The notes: generated from the sequence alone by a model not told the origin. 64,000 nucleotides of DNA from Ruegeria sp. ANG-S4 (GCF_000814005.1 NZ_JWLK01000001.1:558001-622000), one strand, 5' to 3'; shown: positions 1 through 9,347, counted from the first letter of the stretch. A program made the numbers and translations.

Positions 1-939
1 GGATTGATCGACCCGACCCGCTTTGCCGAAGGGCGGTTGCAGATCGACAAGAACGCGTCTGAGACCGCGCTGGCGCATCACGTGGGACAAGGCCTGTCCT
101 TGCAAGCGGATCAAGCCGCATTTGCAATCAGTGAAATCGTTGACGAGAACATGGCCAGCGCCGGTCGCATGCACGCTGTTGAGTCGGGCAAGGATCTACA
201 GGCCCGTTTGATGATTGCCTTTGGCGGCAACGGCCCATTGCATGCAACACGTGTTGCCCGCCGCTGTCAGGCAGAGCGAATTCTGATCCCGCGGGACCCC
301 GGTGTCGGGTCCGCCGTTGGGTTTCTGTTCGCCCCGGTTTCTTTTGAGATTATCCGGTCCCGGTACGCGACCCTCGATGCGCTGGAACTCGACCAAATGA
401 ACGCGTTTTTCCATCAGCTAAGGGACGAGGCTGAACGTGTGGTGCGCGCTGGCGCACCGGATGGACCGCTTGACGCGCGTCGTGTCGCGTTCATGCGGTA
501 TCACGGACAAGGGCACGAAATTGAGGTTGAATTGCCCGACCGAAATTTGACGACCCCAGACCTGTCGGACTTACGCCATGACTTCGAAGCCGAATATCGG
601 CGTCAATTCAATCGCACCGTACCGGGAATGACTATCGAGATCATGAACTGGGGGTTGACCGTGTCTGCCCCTGTCATGGCCCCGCCAAAATACGTGAAAA
701 AGGAAGAAGGCAGGTACATCGAGCCGTCGGAGACAACCGACATTTTGTGCGACGTCACGGGTGATTGGTGCAAGGCCGGTGTGTTCGAACGTGCCGCGCT
801 GACAGACGGCGATTTGGTCAAGGGCCCCGCCCTGATCATCGAACCGCAAACAACCACGCTTGTCAGCGCAGACTATGATGCGCGAATAGACAGCACCGGG
901 AACATCTGGCTGACCAAACTTGCGGAGGCACGCACATGA
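1..939 (+). CDS. hyuA: Hydantoinase A / N-methylhydantoinase A family subunit, C-terminal part
   Basis: The frame is open from the first base of the window, so this is only the last 312 or so residues of a protein that is usually near 690. It carries the family segment FGGNGPLHA and the C-terminal beta-rich domain typical of HyuA/5-oxoprolinase subunit A. The family makes ATP-dependent cyclic-amide hydrolases acting on hydantoins, N-methylhydantoins or 5-oxoproline together with a B subunit. The stop overlaps the hyuB start by four bases (ATGA), so the two are translationally coupled, as expected for a heteromeric enzyme. The substrate cannot be read from the sequence. Confidence 0.88.
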   Translation, partial: GLIDPTRFAEGRLQIDKNASETALAHHVGQGLSLQADQAAFAISEIVDENMASAGRMHAVESGKDLQARLMIAFGGNGPLHATRVARRCQAERILIPRDPGVGSAVGFLFAPVSFEIIRSRYATLDALELDQMNAFFHQLRDEAERVVRAGAPDGPLDARRVAFMRYHGQGHEIEVELPDRNLTTPDLSDLRHDFEAEYRRQFNRTVPGMTIEIMNWGLTVSAPVMAPPKYVKKEEGRYIEPSETTDILCDVTGDWCKAGVFERAALTDGDLVKGPALIIEPQTTTLVSADYDARIDSTGNIWLTKLAEART

Positions 940-2585
940 CAACACCTCAAACCCGTCTGCAGGTCATGTGGAACCGGCTGCTGGCTGTTGTCGAGGAACA
1001 GGGGCAGGCCCTGGTCCGCGCGGCCTTCAGCCCGATTGTGCGCGAATGCGGCGATATCTCGGCCGGCATTTTCGACTTTGACGGTCGTATGATTGCGCAA
1101 GCTGTGACCGGCACACCGGGGCATATCAACACGATGGCCGAGGCCGTAAAGACACTGCGGGGACATTTCCCTGTTCAGGACATGCTGCCCGGCGACATCT
1201 ACATGACAAACGATCCGTGGATCGCCTCGGGTCACCTGAACGATTTTCTTTTGATGATGCCGGTGTTCTTCGATGGTCAGGTTGTCGGTTTCACCTCCTG
1301 CACGTCTCATTTGATTGATCTGGGCGGATTGGGCATGGGGCCTGAGGGCGCGGATATCTATGATGAGGGTTTACTTATCCCGCCTTGCAAGCTGGTGGAT
1401 CGGGGCGAGATCAACACCCTTTTGCTGGATATCGTCAAGGCCAACTCGCGCGAACCGATCGCGAATGAGGGCGACATCTATGCGCTGATCGCCTGTTGCG
1501 AGGCTGGTGCGTCCCGATTGTCGCAGATGATGGCCGAGTTCGGGCTTCTGGACCTGGCCGAACTGTCGGAGTACATCATCGAAACCTCGCGCAAAGGAAC
1601 AATCGACGCCATTTCCGAGTTGCCGCAGGGGACGTGGCGCCATGTCCTGACCGTTGATGGGTATGGTTCAGAGATAGAACTGCGCGCCGCACTCACGATT
1701 GAGAAAGACCAAGTTTTACTGGATTTCGCGGGCACGGCAGATTGCACAAACAAAGGTATCAACGTTCCGTTGAACTATGCTGCGGCCTACTCGGTTTTTG
1801 CGTTGCGATGCGTCATCGGCTCGGACATCCCCAATAATGCAGGCTCTTTGGAGCCGTTTCGCGTGATCGGTCCAAAGGGATGTATTCTTAACGCCCAGCC
1901 GCCGGCCCCGGTCGCCATGCGCCACACGCTTGGGCAGATGACGCCGGATCTGGTTTACGGCTGCTTGTCACAAGCCTTGCCTGATCTGGTGCCAGCAGAG
2001 GGGGCCTCGTGCATGTATGATCTGCCGCTACGGCATGTTCCCGAGGCAGTCGAACGCGGAGAAGCGCCGTTCGCGCTGGAATTGGTATTCAACGGCGGCA
2101 CCGGCGCGCGTCCGACATTGGATGGGTTGTCGGCCACCGCCTTTCCCAGCGGCGTCTGGGGCAGTCAGATCGAAACCACCGAGGCCGCCGCGCCGGTCCT
2201 GTTTCGACGCCGCGAGCTGAGGCCTGATTCTGGTGGTGCGGGCCAATATCGCGGCGGGTTGGGCCAAAGGATCGAGGTAAGCGCGGCATCCGACAGGGAT
2301 TTCATGGTCTTCCTTTCGGTCGAGCGCATTCGAAACGCCGCCAAGGGTCGGTTTGGTGGTCAGGATGGTGCGGCTGGACGCGTTCGGATCGGTCACGATG
2401 GACCGGACCTGCCGGGCAAGGGCGAGCTTCGCGTGGGGGCCGGGCAAACGCTGGTGTTTGAAACGCCTGGCGGCGGAGGGTACGGGCCACCAGCGGAACG
2501 GTGTCCGGAAGCATTGGCACAGGATGTCGAGGCTGGCCTCGTCAGCGCTGAAGGTGTCGAATGTGATTACGGAGACGGCAAATGA
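936..2585 (+). CDS. hyuB: Hydantoinase B / N-methylhydantoinase B family subunit
   Basis: 549 residues, normal length for HyuB. Family marks include YMTNDPW near residue 90 and the late segment QIETTEAAAPVLF with RGGLGQR. GGAGG lies seven bases before the ATG. It overlaps hyuA upstream (ATGA) and the aminotransferase downstream (ATGA), so the four genes form one operon. It should work with HyuA to open a cyclic amide using ATP in the cytoplasm. The exact substrate is unknown. Confidence 0.9.
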   Translation: MTTPQTRLQVMWNRLLAVVEEQGQALVRAAFSPIVRECGDISAGIFDFDGRMIAQAVTGTPGHINTMAEAVKTLRGHFPVQDMLPGDIYMTNDPWIASGHLNDFLLMMPVFFDGQVVGFTSCTSHLIDLGGLGMGPEGADIYDEGLLIPPCKLVDRGEINTLLLDIVKANSREPIANEGDIYALIACCEAGASRLSQMMAEFGLLDLAELSEYIIETSRKGTIDAISELPQGTWRHVLTVDGYGSEIELRAALTIEKDQVLLDFAGTADCTNKGINVPLNYAAAYSVFALRCVIGSDIPNNAGSLEPFRVIGPKGCILNAQPPAPVAMRHTLGQMTPDLVYGCLSQALPDLVPAEGASCMYDLPLRHVPEAVERGEAPFALELVFNGGTGARPTLDGLSATAFPSGVWGSQIETTEAAAPVLFRRRELRPDSGGAGQYRGGLGQRIEVSAASDRDFMVFLSVERIRNAAKGRFGGQDGAAGRVRIGHDGPDLPGKGELRVGAGQTLVFETPGGGGYGPPAERCPEALAQDVEAGLVSAEGVECDYGDGK

Positions 2586-3661
2586 CCGTGCCAAGACCCC
2601 ATATTGCGAGTATGGCACCCTATAGTCTGGCTCGGCTGGCTCCACCCGATGGCGTTCCGCTGATTTCGCTTTCGCAAAACGAAAGCCTGCGACCACCCAG
2701 CCCCAAAGCTGTCGAAGCGGCGGCTGCAGTGCTGGGCAACGGGATGCTGTACCCGGACCCGGACTGGTCCGAGCTGCGTGAAGTGTTGGGGCAACAACAT
2801 GGAGTGAACCCCAACGGCATTTTGTGCGGCAACGGGTCCCTGGACCTGATAGGCTGCATTGCGCGGGTATTCTCGGGTCCCGGTCGGTCCGTGCTTGCGC
2901 CAGCCCACGCCTATCCCTTTTTCAGATCGGCAGCGCAGATGTCTGGCGCGCGCTTCGATATCGCTCCAGAGCGCGGAACGACGGTCAGCATCGACACTTT
3001 GCTGAATGGGGTGGCACCCGACACGGGCGTCGTTTTCCTCGCCAACCCGGGAAACCCGACTGGAACCCGCATACCGCAGGCCGAGCTGCGCCGCCTTCGA
3101 GACAATTTGCGACATGACATCCTGCTGGTTGTGGACGAGGCCTATGGCGAGTTTGCCGACCCTTTGAACGAGACGAATTTCGATATGGTTCAAGAGGGAA
3201 ACACGGTTGTTTTGCGTACGTTTTCCAAAGCCTACGGAATGGCGGGGTTCCGTGTTGGCTGGGGTCTGTTTCCAGAACGCATCGCAGCAGAGCTGCGCAA
3301 AGTCATGAACCCAAATAACATCAGCGCGGCGGCGCAGGCGGCGGCCGTCGCGGCTGTTTTGGATCACGACTACATGCGCGAGACCTGCCGGATCACGGCT
3401 GCATTGCGTGACGATGCAGCAACGGCGCTTACCAAAGCGGGGTTCAGCCTGACGGATAGTTTCACGAATTTCTTGCTGATCGACATGGGCGACCCTGAAT
3501 CCGCGCAACAGGCGGATGAAGCAATGCGAGATAAAGGCATCTTTCTCCGGCCTCAGGGTGGCGCAGGCTTGCCGCATATGCTGCGTATGACCGTAGGAGC
3601 CAAACACGATAACGAAACGGCAATTTCGTCGCTGATCAAATGGAAAACGGAGACCCGCTGA
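2582..3661 (+). CDS. HisC-like class I/II aminotransferase
   Basis: 359 residues, fold type I PLP enzyme of the histidinol-phosphate aminotransferase group. Visible are NPGNPTG (155-161), the PLP-phenol-binding Asp in VVDEAYGEF (D185) and the Schiff-base lysine in TFSKAYGMAGFRVGW (K216). GGAGA six bases before the ATG and the ATGA overlap with hyuB support the start. In this operon it more likely transaminates an amino acid released by hydantoin opening than serves histidine synthesis, which is an inference from context. Confidence 0.85.
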   Translation: MTVPRPHIASMAPYSLARLAPPDGVPLISLSQNESLRPPSPKAVEAAAAVLGNGMLYPDPDWSELREVLGQQHGVNPNGILCGNGSLDLIGCIARVFSGPGRSVLAPAHAYPFFRSAAQMSGARFDIAPERGTTVSIDTLLNGVAPDTGVVFLANPGNPTGTRIPQAELRRLRDNLRHDILLVVDEAYGEFADPLNETNFDMVQEGNTVVLRTFSKAYGMAGFRVGWGLFPERIAAELRKVMNPNNISAAAQAAAVAAVLDHDYMRETCRITAALRDDAATALTKAGFSLTDSFTNFLLIDMGDPESAQQADEAMRDKGIFLRPQGGAGLPHMLRMTVGAKHDNETAISSLIKWKTETR

Positions 3662-4437
3662 TGACCCCGTCCAGAGGACGCGCTCGTTTAGGTGTATTGG
3701 TGCCATTCACAAACACAAATCTCGAACCTGATATGGCGCTGATGCGGCCAGATGGCGTTTCGCTGCACTTTGCGCGTATGGGGGGGTATGATGCGGACGA
3801 GATACCGGATGAAGCGCAGATGCACGGCCTCGGGACTGCCGATCTGGGTGACCCGCTTGCACTGCTGATGGGCGCGCGCCCGGATGTTGTTTTGTACGGA
3901 TGCACCTCGGCCACGCTGACTCACGGCCCGGAATTCGATCGGACGTTGGCAAAACAGATCAAGGCCACAAGCGGCGCCGAAACGGTCACGGCGGCAGGGG
4001 CACTTGTTAACGCACTGCATTTTCTGGGAGCGCGCAAGATTGGTTTTGCGTCGCCATACGTGCCGGCGATCAATGACATGGCAATCCAGTTCCTGGCCAA
4101 AACGGGCTTTGAAACACTCAAACGCTCGGAAATGGCCGAAGAACTGGACAATGAAGGGCAGGGCGCGTTGCTCCCTGACATGGTGTATGATCTGGGTCTG
4201 CGCGCGGATCATCCAGATGCCACAGTGGTCGTTTTATCTTGCACGGATATGCGCAGCGTTGAGGTTCTGGATCAGCTTGAACAGGCTCTGGGAAAGCCGG
4301 TGATCAGCTCGAACCAGGCGATGTTGTTTCAAACACTGCAGATTTTGAACATCGCGGAGCCTATCCAAGGGTTCGGAAGTCTTTTGGAACGTCCGCGACA
4401 GGTAATCGAAGCTGCCCAGTCCGTCCGGGTAAACTGA
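3661..4437 (+). CDS. Asp/Glu racemase superfamily protein (maleate isomerase / arylmalonate decarboxylase-like)
   Basis: 258 residues from the ATG that overlaps the previous stop (TGATG). A start at 3640 would add seven residues inside the preceding gene and is less likely. Two catalytic-type cysteines sit at the expected places: C81 in LYGCTSAT and C194 in VLSCTDMRS, the arrangement of maleate cis-trans isomerases and arylmalonate decarboxylases. In this operon a hydantoin or amino acid racemase role is also possible. The last gene of the hyu operon, followed by about 240 non-coding bases. Confidence 0.82.
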   Translation: MTPSRGRARLGVLVPFTNTNLEPDMALMRPDGVSLHFARMGGYDADEIPDEAQMHGLGTADLGDPLALLMGARPDVVLYGCTSATLTHGPEFDRTLAKQIKATSGAETVTAAGALVNALHFLGARKIGFASPYVPAINDMAIQFLAKTGFETLKRSEMAEELDNEGQGALLPDMVYDLGLRADHPDATVVVLSCTDMRSVEVLDQLEQALGKPVISSNQAMLFQTLQILNIAEPIQGFGSLLERPRQVIEAAQSVRVN

Positions 4438-4679
4438 CCCGATGCGAATGTGAATTTCTGACCATCGGTGCCTGCGAAGCTGTATCGGAAAGCCCAATAA
4501 ACATTGGGTAAACCCAAAAAATCACAGGCACTACGGGAATCCCCCAATTACGCGCCGAGACCAGATGAGTTAACTTTTTGTTAATCAGGGGCCGAGTGCG
4601 GCCCAACCACTTTCACTTTATTTCCCCCGATGAGGGGCTGGCTCTAACCCCCTTGGCCGGCCCCTCTCTCTTTTTGAGG

Positions 4680-5354
4680 TTATGCCGGTCGCGTTTCGGC
4701 CTGCACGATCTGTTGAACCAAAGCCGGAATTTCCGCGCTGTCGTCATAGGAAAATCGGTGCGGAATTTCGGCGACTGGCGACTTGCGATAGCCTTGTGAA
4801 AACAGAAGGAACGGAACTTTTGCGCGCTGCGCGGTTTCGGCATCGACTTCACTATCCCCAACAAAGATCGTGGGCCCGGCCTGAGAAAGTCCACTAACGC
4901 AAGCAGTTAAGAGCGCCGGGTCAGGTTTACGGACACTCAGGCTGTCGCCACCGACCACGTGGCCAAAAAAGGGCGACAGGTCAAATGCGTCCAGTACGTG
5001 CCGCGCGGGCGCCTCTGGTTTGTTGGTGCAAACGCCCAAGGCACAGCCCAAATCGCGCAGTTGTTGTAAAGCCTCTGGAATGCCCGGGTAAACGGTCGAT
5101 TCGCTGATGGGTGCAGCGGAATAGTGCTGCAATGTGTTCTGCGTGAGTTCGGCATGCCGTGCGCTGGGCAGATCACAATGCCGCATGACCCGCTCCACCA
5201 ATTTGGGCAAACCGTTGCCAACGAATCGCTGAACCGTTTTTGTCGGAAGCGGGTCCACCCCTTGTTCCTTGAGCATCCGGTTTGCCGCTGCGGCAAGATC
5301 GGCGACACTGTCCACCAACGTCCCGTCCAGATCGAAAATCACCACTGCGGACAT
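4680..5354 (-). CDS. gph: Phosphoglycolate phosphatase (HAD superfamily)
   Basis: 224 residues if it starts at MSAVVIF, which has AGGAAC about five bases before it. An ATG five codons upstream (5369) is an alternative. HAD motifs are complete: DLDGT (D8, D10), a threonine in VCTNKPE, the lysine in VRKPDP, and GDSEVDAE as motif IV. The GNGLP cap segment is typical of Gph. It hydrolyses 2-phosphoglycolate to glycolate, a repair reaction. Single gene, divergent from hemP. Confidence 0.9.
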   Translation of the reverse strand: MSAVVIFDLDGTLVDSVADLAAAANRMLKEQGVDPLPTKTVQRFVGNGLPKLVERVMRHCDLPSARHAELTQNTLQHYSAAPISESTVYPGIPEALQQLRDLGCALGVCTNKPEAPARHVLDAFDLSPFFGHVVGGDSLSVRKPDPALLTACVSGLSQAGPTIFVGDSEVDAETAQRAKVPFLLFSQGYRKSPVAEIPHRFSYDDSAEIPALVQQIVQAETRPA

Positions 5355-5449
5355 CGCCGTTCCTGCCATAGTTGCCTGCCATTCAACGCCTAAACTGCAC
5401 CCAGAACCGGTGCAAGCCATTGTCCGGTGATGGTCGGAGATTCCTGCGC

Positions 5450-5478
5450 TTGACATACCTTACTATTTTTATCAGAAT
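5450..5478 (+). promoter_or_regulatory. Probable sigma-70 promoter for hemP
   Basis: A perfect -35 box TTGACA (5450-5455) is followed after exactly 17 bases by CAGAAT (5473-5478), four of six matches to the -10 consensus. The hemP ATG lies 100 bases downstream, leaving a leader of about 90 bases. hemP genes are usually iron-controlled. I looked for a clear Fur, RirA (TGA-N9-TCA) or Irr box around these elements and could not find a convincing one. Confidence 0.5.
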
Positions 5479-5577
5479 ACTGCCAACGAACAGAAAGCCA
5501 ACCCGTTTCAGGGTCAGCCAGATCAGGAAAACTATTGGACACGGCCATTCGCCACCCACCTTCTGGAGAAGTGACCC

Positions 5578-5745
5578 ATGAACGCGCAGAACCCCACACC
5601 GTCGCAAAGCTATGCGGTTTCGATGTTGCCATCGCATAAGGCCGAAGACCTGACAAATGGCGGTAATCTTGCGCATATCGAATTGGGCGACCAGCTATAC
5701 ACGCTGCGCATAACCCGCGCCGGAAAACTGATCCTGACGAAATGA
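5578..5745 (+). CDS. hemP: Hemin uptake protein HemP
   Basis: A 55-residue protein that begins MNAQNPTPS and ends LYTLRITRAGKLILTK. That C-terminal signature (Y-x-L-R-I-T-R-x-G-K-L-I-L-T-K) is the HemP family hallmark. In rhizobia and Burkholderia, HemP family members are small activators required for expression of the hemin receptor. The stop overlaps the ATG of the next gene (ATGA). No hemin receptor or transporter genes are in the window, so only hemP and its partner stand here. Confidence 0.85.
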   Translation: MNAQNPTPSQSYAVSMLPSHKAEDLTNGGNLAHIELGDQLYTLRITRAGKLILTK

Positions 5746-6218
5746 GGGCCCATTCGATGCGCGGCGGAGCTGCGGTCGGGCGATTGGCCGATCTGACCCC
5801 GATCGAGGCTGGCGCGGTCATGTACTTGCGCCTTTGGGGCGAAGGGCCGCACGGCCGCAAAGATGCGGCCAAGGACTTCGATATCGCGTTGGGCGCTGAC
5901 CGGGGCAGGGCGGCGATGCTGACGCTGGATCGTCTGTGCGCACTGTGTCTCAATCATGGACGCAGGCCGCTGATCCGGCATGGGTTGGACTGCAGATGCC
6001 TTGGTGCGGATGAAAATTGCTTTGCGCAGATGATCGCCGCCGCCGCCGATGGTGACCGTGAAGATGCCATGATGATGGCGTCATTGATTGTTCGGCCGGA
6101 TTATGCCCCGGCCTTGGCTTCATTGTCCGAAGAGCTTGGGATGGCTTTGCGCCGAATGACCGCCAGCACCCCCATGCCGACCACGGGACATCACGCTTCC
6201 CCCGCTGTATTGCACTGA
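5742..6218 (+). CDS. Conserved hypothetical protein coupled to hemP
   Basis: 158 residues, unrecognised. It is soluble, rich in Ala, Asp and Arg, with four cysteines (two in LCALCLNHG, two around CRCLG) that could bind a metal or heme, which is a guess. Its ATG overlaps the hemP stop. A second ATG at 5757 has a better ribosome site (GAGGG, eight bases before) and would shorten it by five residues. Position after hemP and before a strong terminator makes a two-gene iron/heme operon likely. Confidence 0.65.
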   Translation: MRAHSMRGGAAVGRLADLTPIEAGAVMYLRLWGEGPHGRKDAAKDFDIALGADRGRAAMLTLDRLCALCLNHGRRPLIRHGLDCRCLGADENCFAQMIAAAADGDREDAMMMASLIVRPDYAPALASLSEELGMALRRMTASTPMPTTGHHASPAVLH

Positions 6219-6228
6219 TCGGCAGGAC

Positions 6229-6260
6229 AAACCCCGGCATCGTTGCCGGGGTTTCGTTTT
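6229..6260. terminator. Bidirectional rho-independent terminator
   Basis: An uninterrupted 11-bp stem (6229-6239 with 6244-6254) has a TCGT loop and is followed by T-rich sequence. The stem is flanked by A bases on the other side, so it can serve both converging transcripts: the hemP operon (+) and the large fusion gene at 6279 (-). Confidence 0.85.
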
Positions 6261-6278
6261 GCAGTAGGTTTGTGCGGC

Positions 6279-9200
6279 TTAGCAGCACCCGCACCCGGCA
6301 TGGTGATGATCATGATCGCATTTCAGCGCGGGGGTATAGTCGCCGATTTCAGACAGAACACTGCGCATCGCCCATAAGATCATGTCCACGTCATCACGTT
6401 CGATGGTGAGTGGCGGCCGGATCTTCAAGATATTGTCCTTCGGACCCTCGCTGCCGATCAAAATTCGGTGGTCGCGCATCCGGTTTTTGACATAGGCGCA
6501 GATTTCCGTGCCCTCGGATCCGTCCGGATTGACAAGTTCGACGCCCAGAAACAGACCCATTCCACGTACGTCGCCGACGCGATCAAAGTCCGCCTCGATC
6601 TTCTGTAACCCTGACATCAGACGGGCGCCCATCAGACGTGCGTTATCCTGCAGCCCTTCGTCATCCACGATATCCAGAACCTCTTTGCCGATGCGGCAGG
6701 ACAATGTTGATCCGCCGAAGGTCGAAAAGAACTCGATCCCGTTGTCAAAGCTGTTTGCGATCTCTTGGGTCGTGACAACGACGCCCAAGGGATGCCCGTT
6801 GCCAATGGGTTTACCCATCACAACGATATCCGGCAGCGCGCCCTGATGTTCGAAACCAAAGTAAAATTCGCCCAACCGTCCCAGACCTGTCTGAACTTCG
6901 TCGGCAATGCAGACGCCTCCGGCGGCGCGAATTTTTTCGTACACTGCAGACAGATAGCCCTTGGGGGGAATGATCTGTCCGCCGACCGAAGGGAACGTTT
7001 CAGCAATAAAAGCCGCAAGGCCATGCCCCCTGTCTTGCAAAGCCGCGATTGCGGGGTCAACAAGGTCAGCATACTTGCGGGCGCGGTCCAGATCGTCGCG
7101 CCTGAACGTGCCACGATATTCGTCGGCGACCTCAACCAACTCAACCCAATCCGCTTTGCCAACACCGCCGGGTTTATTGAACTTATAGGCCGATATCGCC
7201 ACAGCCGCATTGGTGTTGCCGTGGTAGCCATGATCCGGGGTAACGATCCCTTTGGCTCCGGTATGCGCCCGGGCCAGTCGCAGCGCAAGTTCGTTGGCCT
7301 CGGTACCCGAATTGACAAAAAAACAGACGCTGAGTTGATCCGGCAGCTTTGACAGTACCTTGTCGGCAAAGGCCGTCTGGGCAGGGTGCAAATAGCGCGT
7401 ATTCGAGTTTATCCGCTTGAGTTGGTCTGCAGCCACCGCTTGAATGCGGGGGTGCGCGTGGCCGACATGGGGAACGTTGTTGTACGCGTCCAGATAGGGG
7501 CGGCCCCATTCGTCAAACAGGTGATGCTTCCACCCGCGGACCAACATGACCGGGTCGTCATAGGTCAGGGACAGGTTCCCGCCAAAGTGTTCCCGCCGCC
7601 CTTCAACGATCGTTCGTTTGTCTGTCGGACGGTAAAACACTTTCTCATCCGGGAGGTTCAAAAGGGCCGCAGGGTTCGGGCAAACTGCGTGCCACAAATC
7701 CATGTCGTCCGGGTCGCCGACGCCTGGCCAATCAGCCTGCATCCCGGCGGTCGACAGCGCCAGCTGGAAATGGACATGCGGGGCCCAACCGCCGTTTTGG
7801 GTGGCGTCGCCCAACTTTGCAAAAGCTGCGCCCTGGGCCACCGGATCGCCGGGTTTCAATCTATCGCAAACTTCCGGGTCGAGATGACCGTAGAGGGTAT
7901 AAAACGGATCGCCCTGGGGCGTTTCGTGGTGCAGGATGATGACACCGCCGTAGTCCAGGTGATTATCCCGGTTTTCAACCACCTGAACACGTCCGCTCAT
8001 CGGAGCATGCAGAACTGTTCCGGCGGGCGCGAAAACATCGACAGCCAGATGCACGGTACGCCGGTCAGATGCTTTCCAGGGCCCCTTGCGGAAACCAGGC
8101 TCGGCGTAGATCAATCGCGGCTCGTTGTAGTAGCCCAGCCAAATACCTTCTCCGAACTCCTCGCCGACCCGGGCGGCCTCGTCCAATGGCATGTGAAAAG
8201 GATTCTGCGGCCAAGTGGAGTTCTCGACAGACAGCGAACCCATCGGCGCTTCGGACAGATCCGCGGCAAACATTTCGGCAAATTGCCCGCGATGCTCGGT
8301 CAAATACGCGTGGATACGCTCGGCTCCGTCTACGACCGGCAGGCCGCAGGTCGCGCGCAGCCGCGCGGACATCAGATCGCCGTTGACATCGTCCCGTTCA
8401 AGGAAACGCCAGGCAGGGGTCTGACTAATCGTGACATAGGGGTCATCTGGGTTTTCAACGGCCATGAGCGTCGAATTGACGACAGAGACCGCAAGCCGCA
8501 TGCGCAGCAACGGCCAGATCAGATCCACTTCTTCGGGACGCAGCCGATTTGAAGCGTGATAGCCTTGAACCAAGGCAGCAAGGGCGCGTTCCGGCTTTGG
8601 GTGGTCCAGAACAACATAGGCCCCGGCAATGGCCAGATCACACACGCGGGGGGCCGCGCACATGTCACCCAAGTCGATGAGGCCCGAGGCATTCCGGCGC
8701 TCCAGAAGTTCGCCCACCACCAGAATATTGTAGTCGTTTGCGTCGTTGTGGATCGCTTGTTTCGGCAAAACGTCCAATTTATCCGAAACGGCGTCAAAAT
8801 TTTGGACGATCTCTGACAGAAGAGCCTTTCTGCTTGGGTCGGCAATTGCATCCAAGCAGTCGGCGATCCACCCGGCCTGCATCAGGTCCCATTTGAAATC
8901 CGGTCGGTTCAGACTGTCGTGGGTAAAGGACTCAAGAACGCGGTCGGTTGCACCCAGAACGCGCCCGAGTTTAAGGATCAGATCGTCCGACTTGGGCTCG
9001 GCAGCGGCATAGCTTCGCCCTGGCAACCTCTCAAGCAGCCAGACCAAGCGGGCGCGTCCGTCTTCGTCCGGGATTTCGGGCAACTCAGCGCCATTCAGGG
9101 TTTTTACAACCTTTGGAAACGGTAGGCCGGGCGCGGCGTCTGCAATGTGTGCAAGGGCCTTGATCTGCAAGTCGACAAGCGCGGTGTCGCATCCATCGCG

Positions 9201-9344
9201 CATGACTTTCAGAACATAGTCCTGACCATTTGTGGCCTCGACCAGAAAGTTGAGATCGTATTCACCGTCCAACTGAGACAATCGGGCGTCCAATCCCCAG
9301 TGACCGCGCAGCGCTGCCGCCCAATGATCCAAAGCCGTGGTCAT
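6279..9344 (-). CDS. Kinase - M23 peptidase-like - class III aminotransferase fusion
   Basis: 1021 residues in three domains. Residues 1-340 are an aminoglycoside/choline-kinase-type phosphotransferase (HND..DYN near residue 200, then LIDLGD). About 420-560 is an M23/LytM beta-sheet domain (HLAVDVFAPAG near 430, HVHFQLAL near 523). About 590-1010 is a class III PLP aminotransferase (IADEVQTG, Schiff-base K845 in MGKPIGNGHP). No signal peptide is present. Animal phospho-lyases for phosphoethanolamine and phosphohydroxylysine belong to the same aminotransferase subgroup and pair with this kind of kinase. A phosphorylate-then-eliminate pathway in one protein is therefore a fair inference. The end is a His/Cys-rich tail (CDHDHHHAGCGCC), possibly metal-binding. 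It starts three bases after the dehydrogenase at 9348. Confidence 0.88.
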   Translation of the reverse strand: MTTALDHWAAALRGHWGLDARLSQLDGEYDLNFLVEATNGQDYVLKVMRDGCDTALVDLQIKALAHIADAAPGLPFPKVVKTLNGAELPEIPDEDGRARLVWLLERLPGRSYAAAEPKSDDLILKLGRVLGATDRVLESFTHDSLNRPDFKWDLMQAGWIADCLDAIADPSRKALLSEIVQNFDAVSDKLDVLPKQAIHNDANDYNILVVGELLERRNASGLIDLGDMCAAPRVCDLAIAGAYVVLDHPKPERALAALVQGYHASNRLRPEEVDLIWPLLRMRLAVSVVNSTLMAVENPDDPYVTISQTPAWRFLERDDVNGDLMSARLRATCGLPVVDGAERIHAYLTEHRGQFAEMFAADLSEAPMGSLSVENSTWPQNPFHMPLDEAARVGEEFGEGIWLGYYNEPRLIYAEPGFRKGPWKASDRRTVHLAVDVFAPAGTVLHAPMSGRVQVVENRDNHLDYGGVIILHHETPQGDPFYTLYGHLDPEVCDRLKPGDPVAQGAAFAKLGDATQNGGWAPHVHFQLALSTAGMQADWPGVGDPDDMDLWHAVCPNPAALLNLPDEKVFYRPTDKRTIVEGRREHFGGNLSLTYDDPVMLVRGWKHHLFDEWGRPYLDAYNNVPHVGHAHPRIQAVAADQLKRINSNTRYLHPAQTAFADKVLSKLPDQLSVCFFVNSGTEANELALRLARAHTGAKGIVTPDHGYHGNTNAAVAISAYKFNKPGGVGKADWVELVEVADEYRGTFRRDDLDRARKYADLVDPAIAALQDRGHGLAAFIAETFPSVGGQIIPPKGYLSAVYEKIRAAGGVCIADEVQTGLGRLGEFYFGFEHQGALPDIVVMGKPIGNGHPLGVVVTTQEIANSFDNGIEFFSTFGGSTLSCRIGKEVLDIVDDEGLQDNARLMGARLMSGLQKIEADFDRVGDVRGMGLFLGVELVNPDGSEGTEICAYVKNRMRDHRILIGSEGPKDNILKIRPPLTIERDDVDMILWAMRSVLSEIGDYTPALKCDHDHHHAGCGCC

Positions 9345-9347
9345 GTG

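Noticed and set aside
2567..3706. 379-residue minus-strand frame opposite the aminotransferase
   Set aside because: Shadow of a clear plus-strand enzyme in GC-rich DNA.
5440..5500. Fur, RirA or Irr site at hemP
   Set aside because: No convincing match: TGA and TCA triplets are present but not at nine-base spacing, and no Irr-like dyad was found.
7386..8552. 388-residue plus-strand frame opposite the kinase fusion
   Set aside because: Antisense shadow with no recognisable motif.
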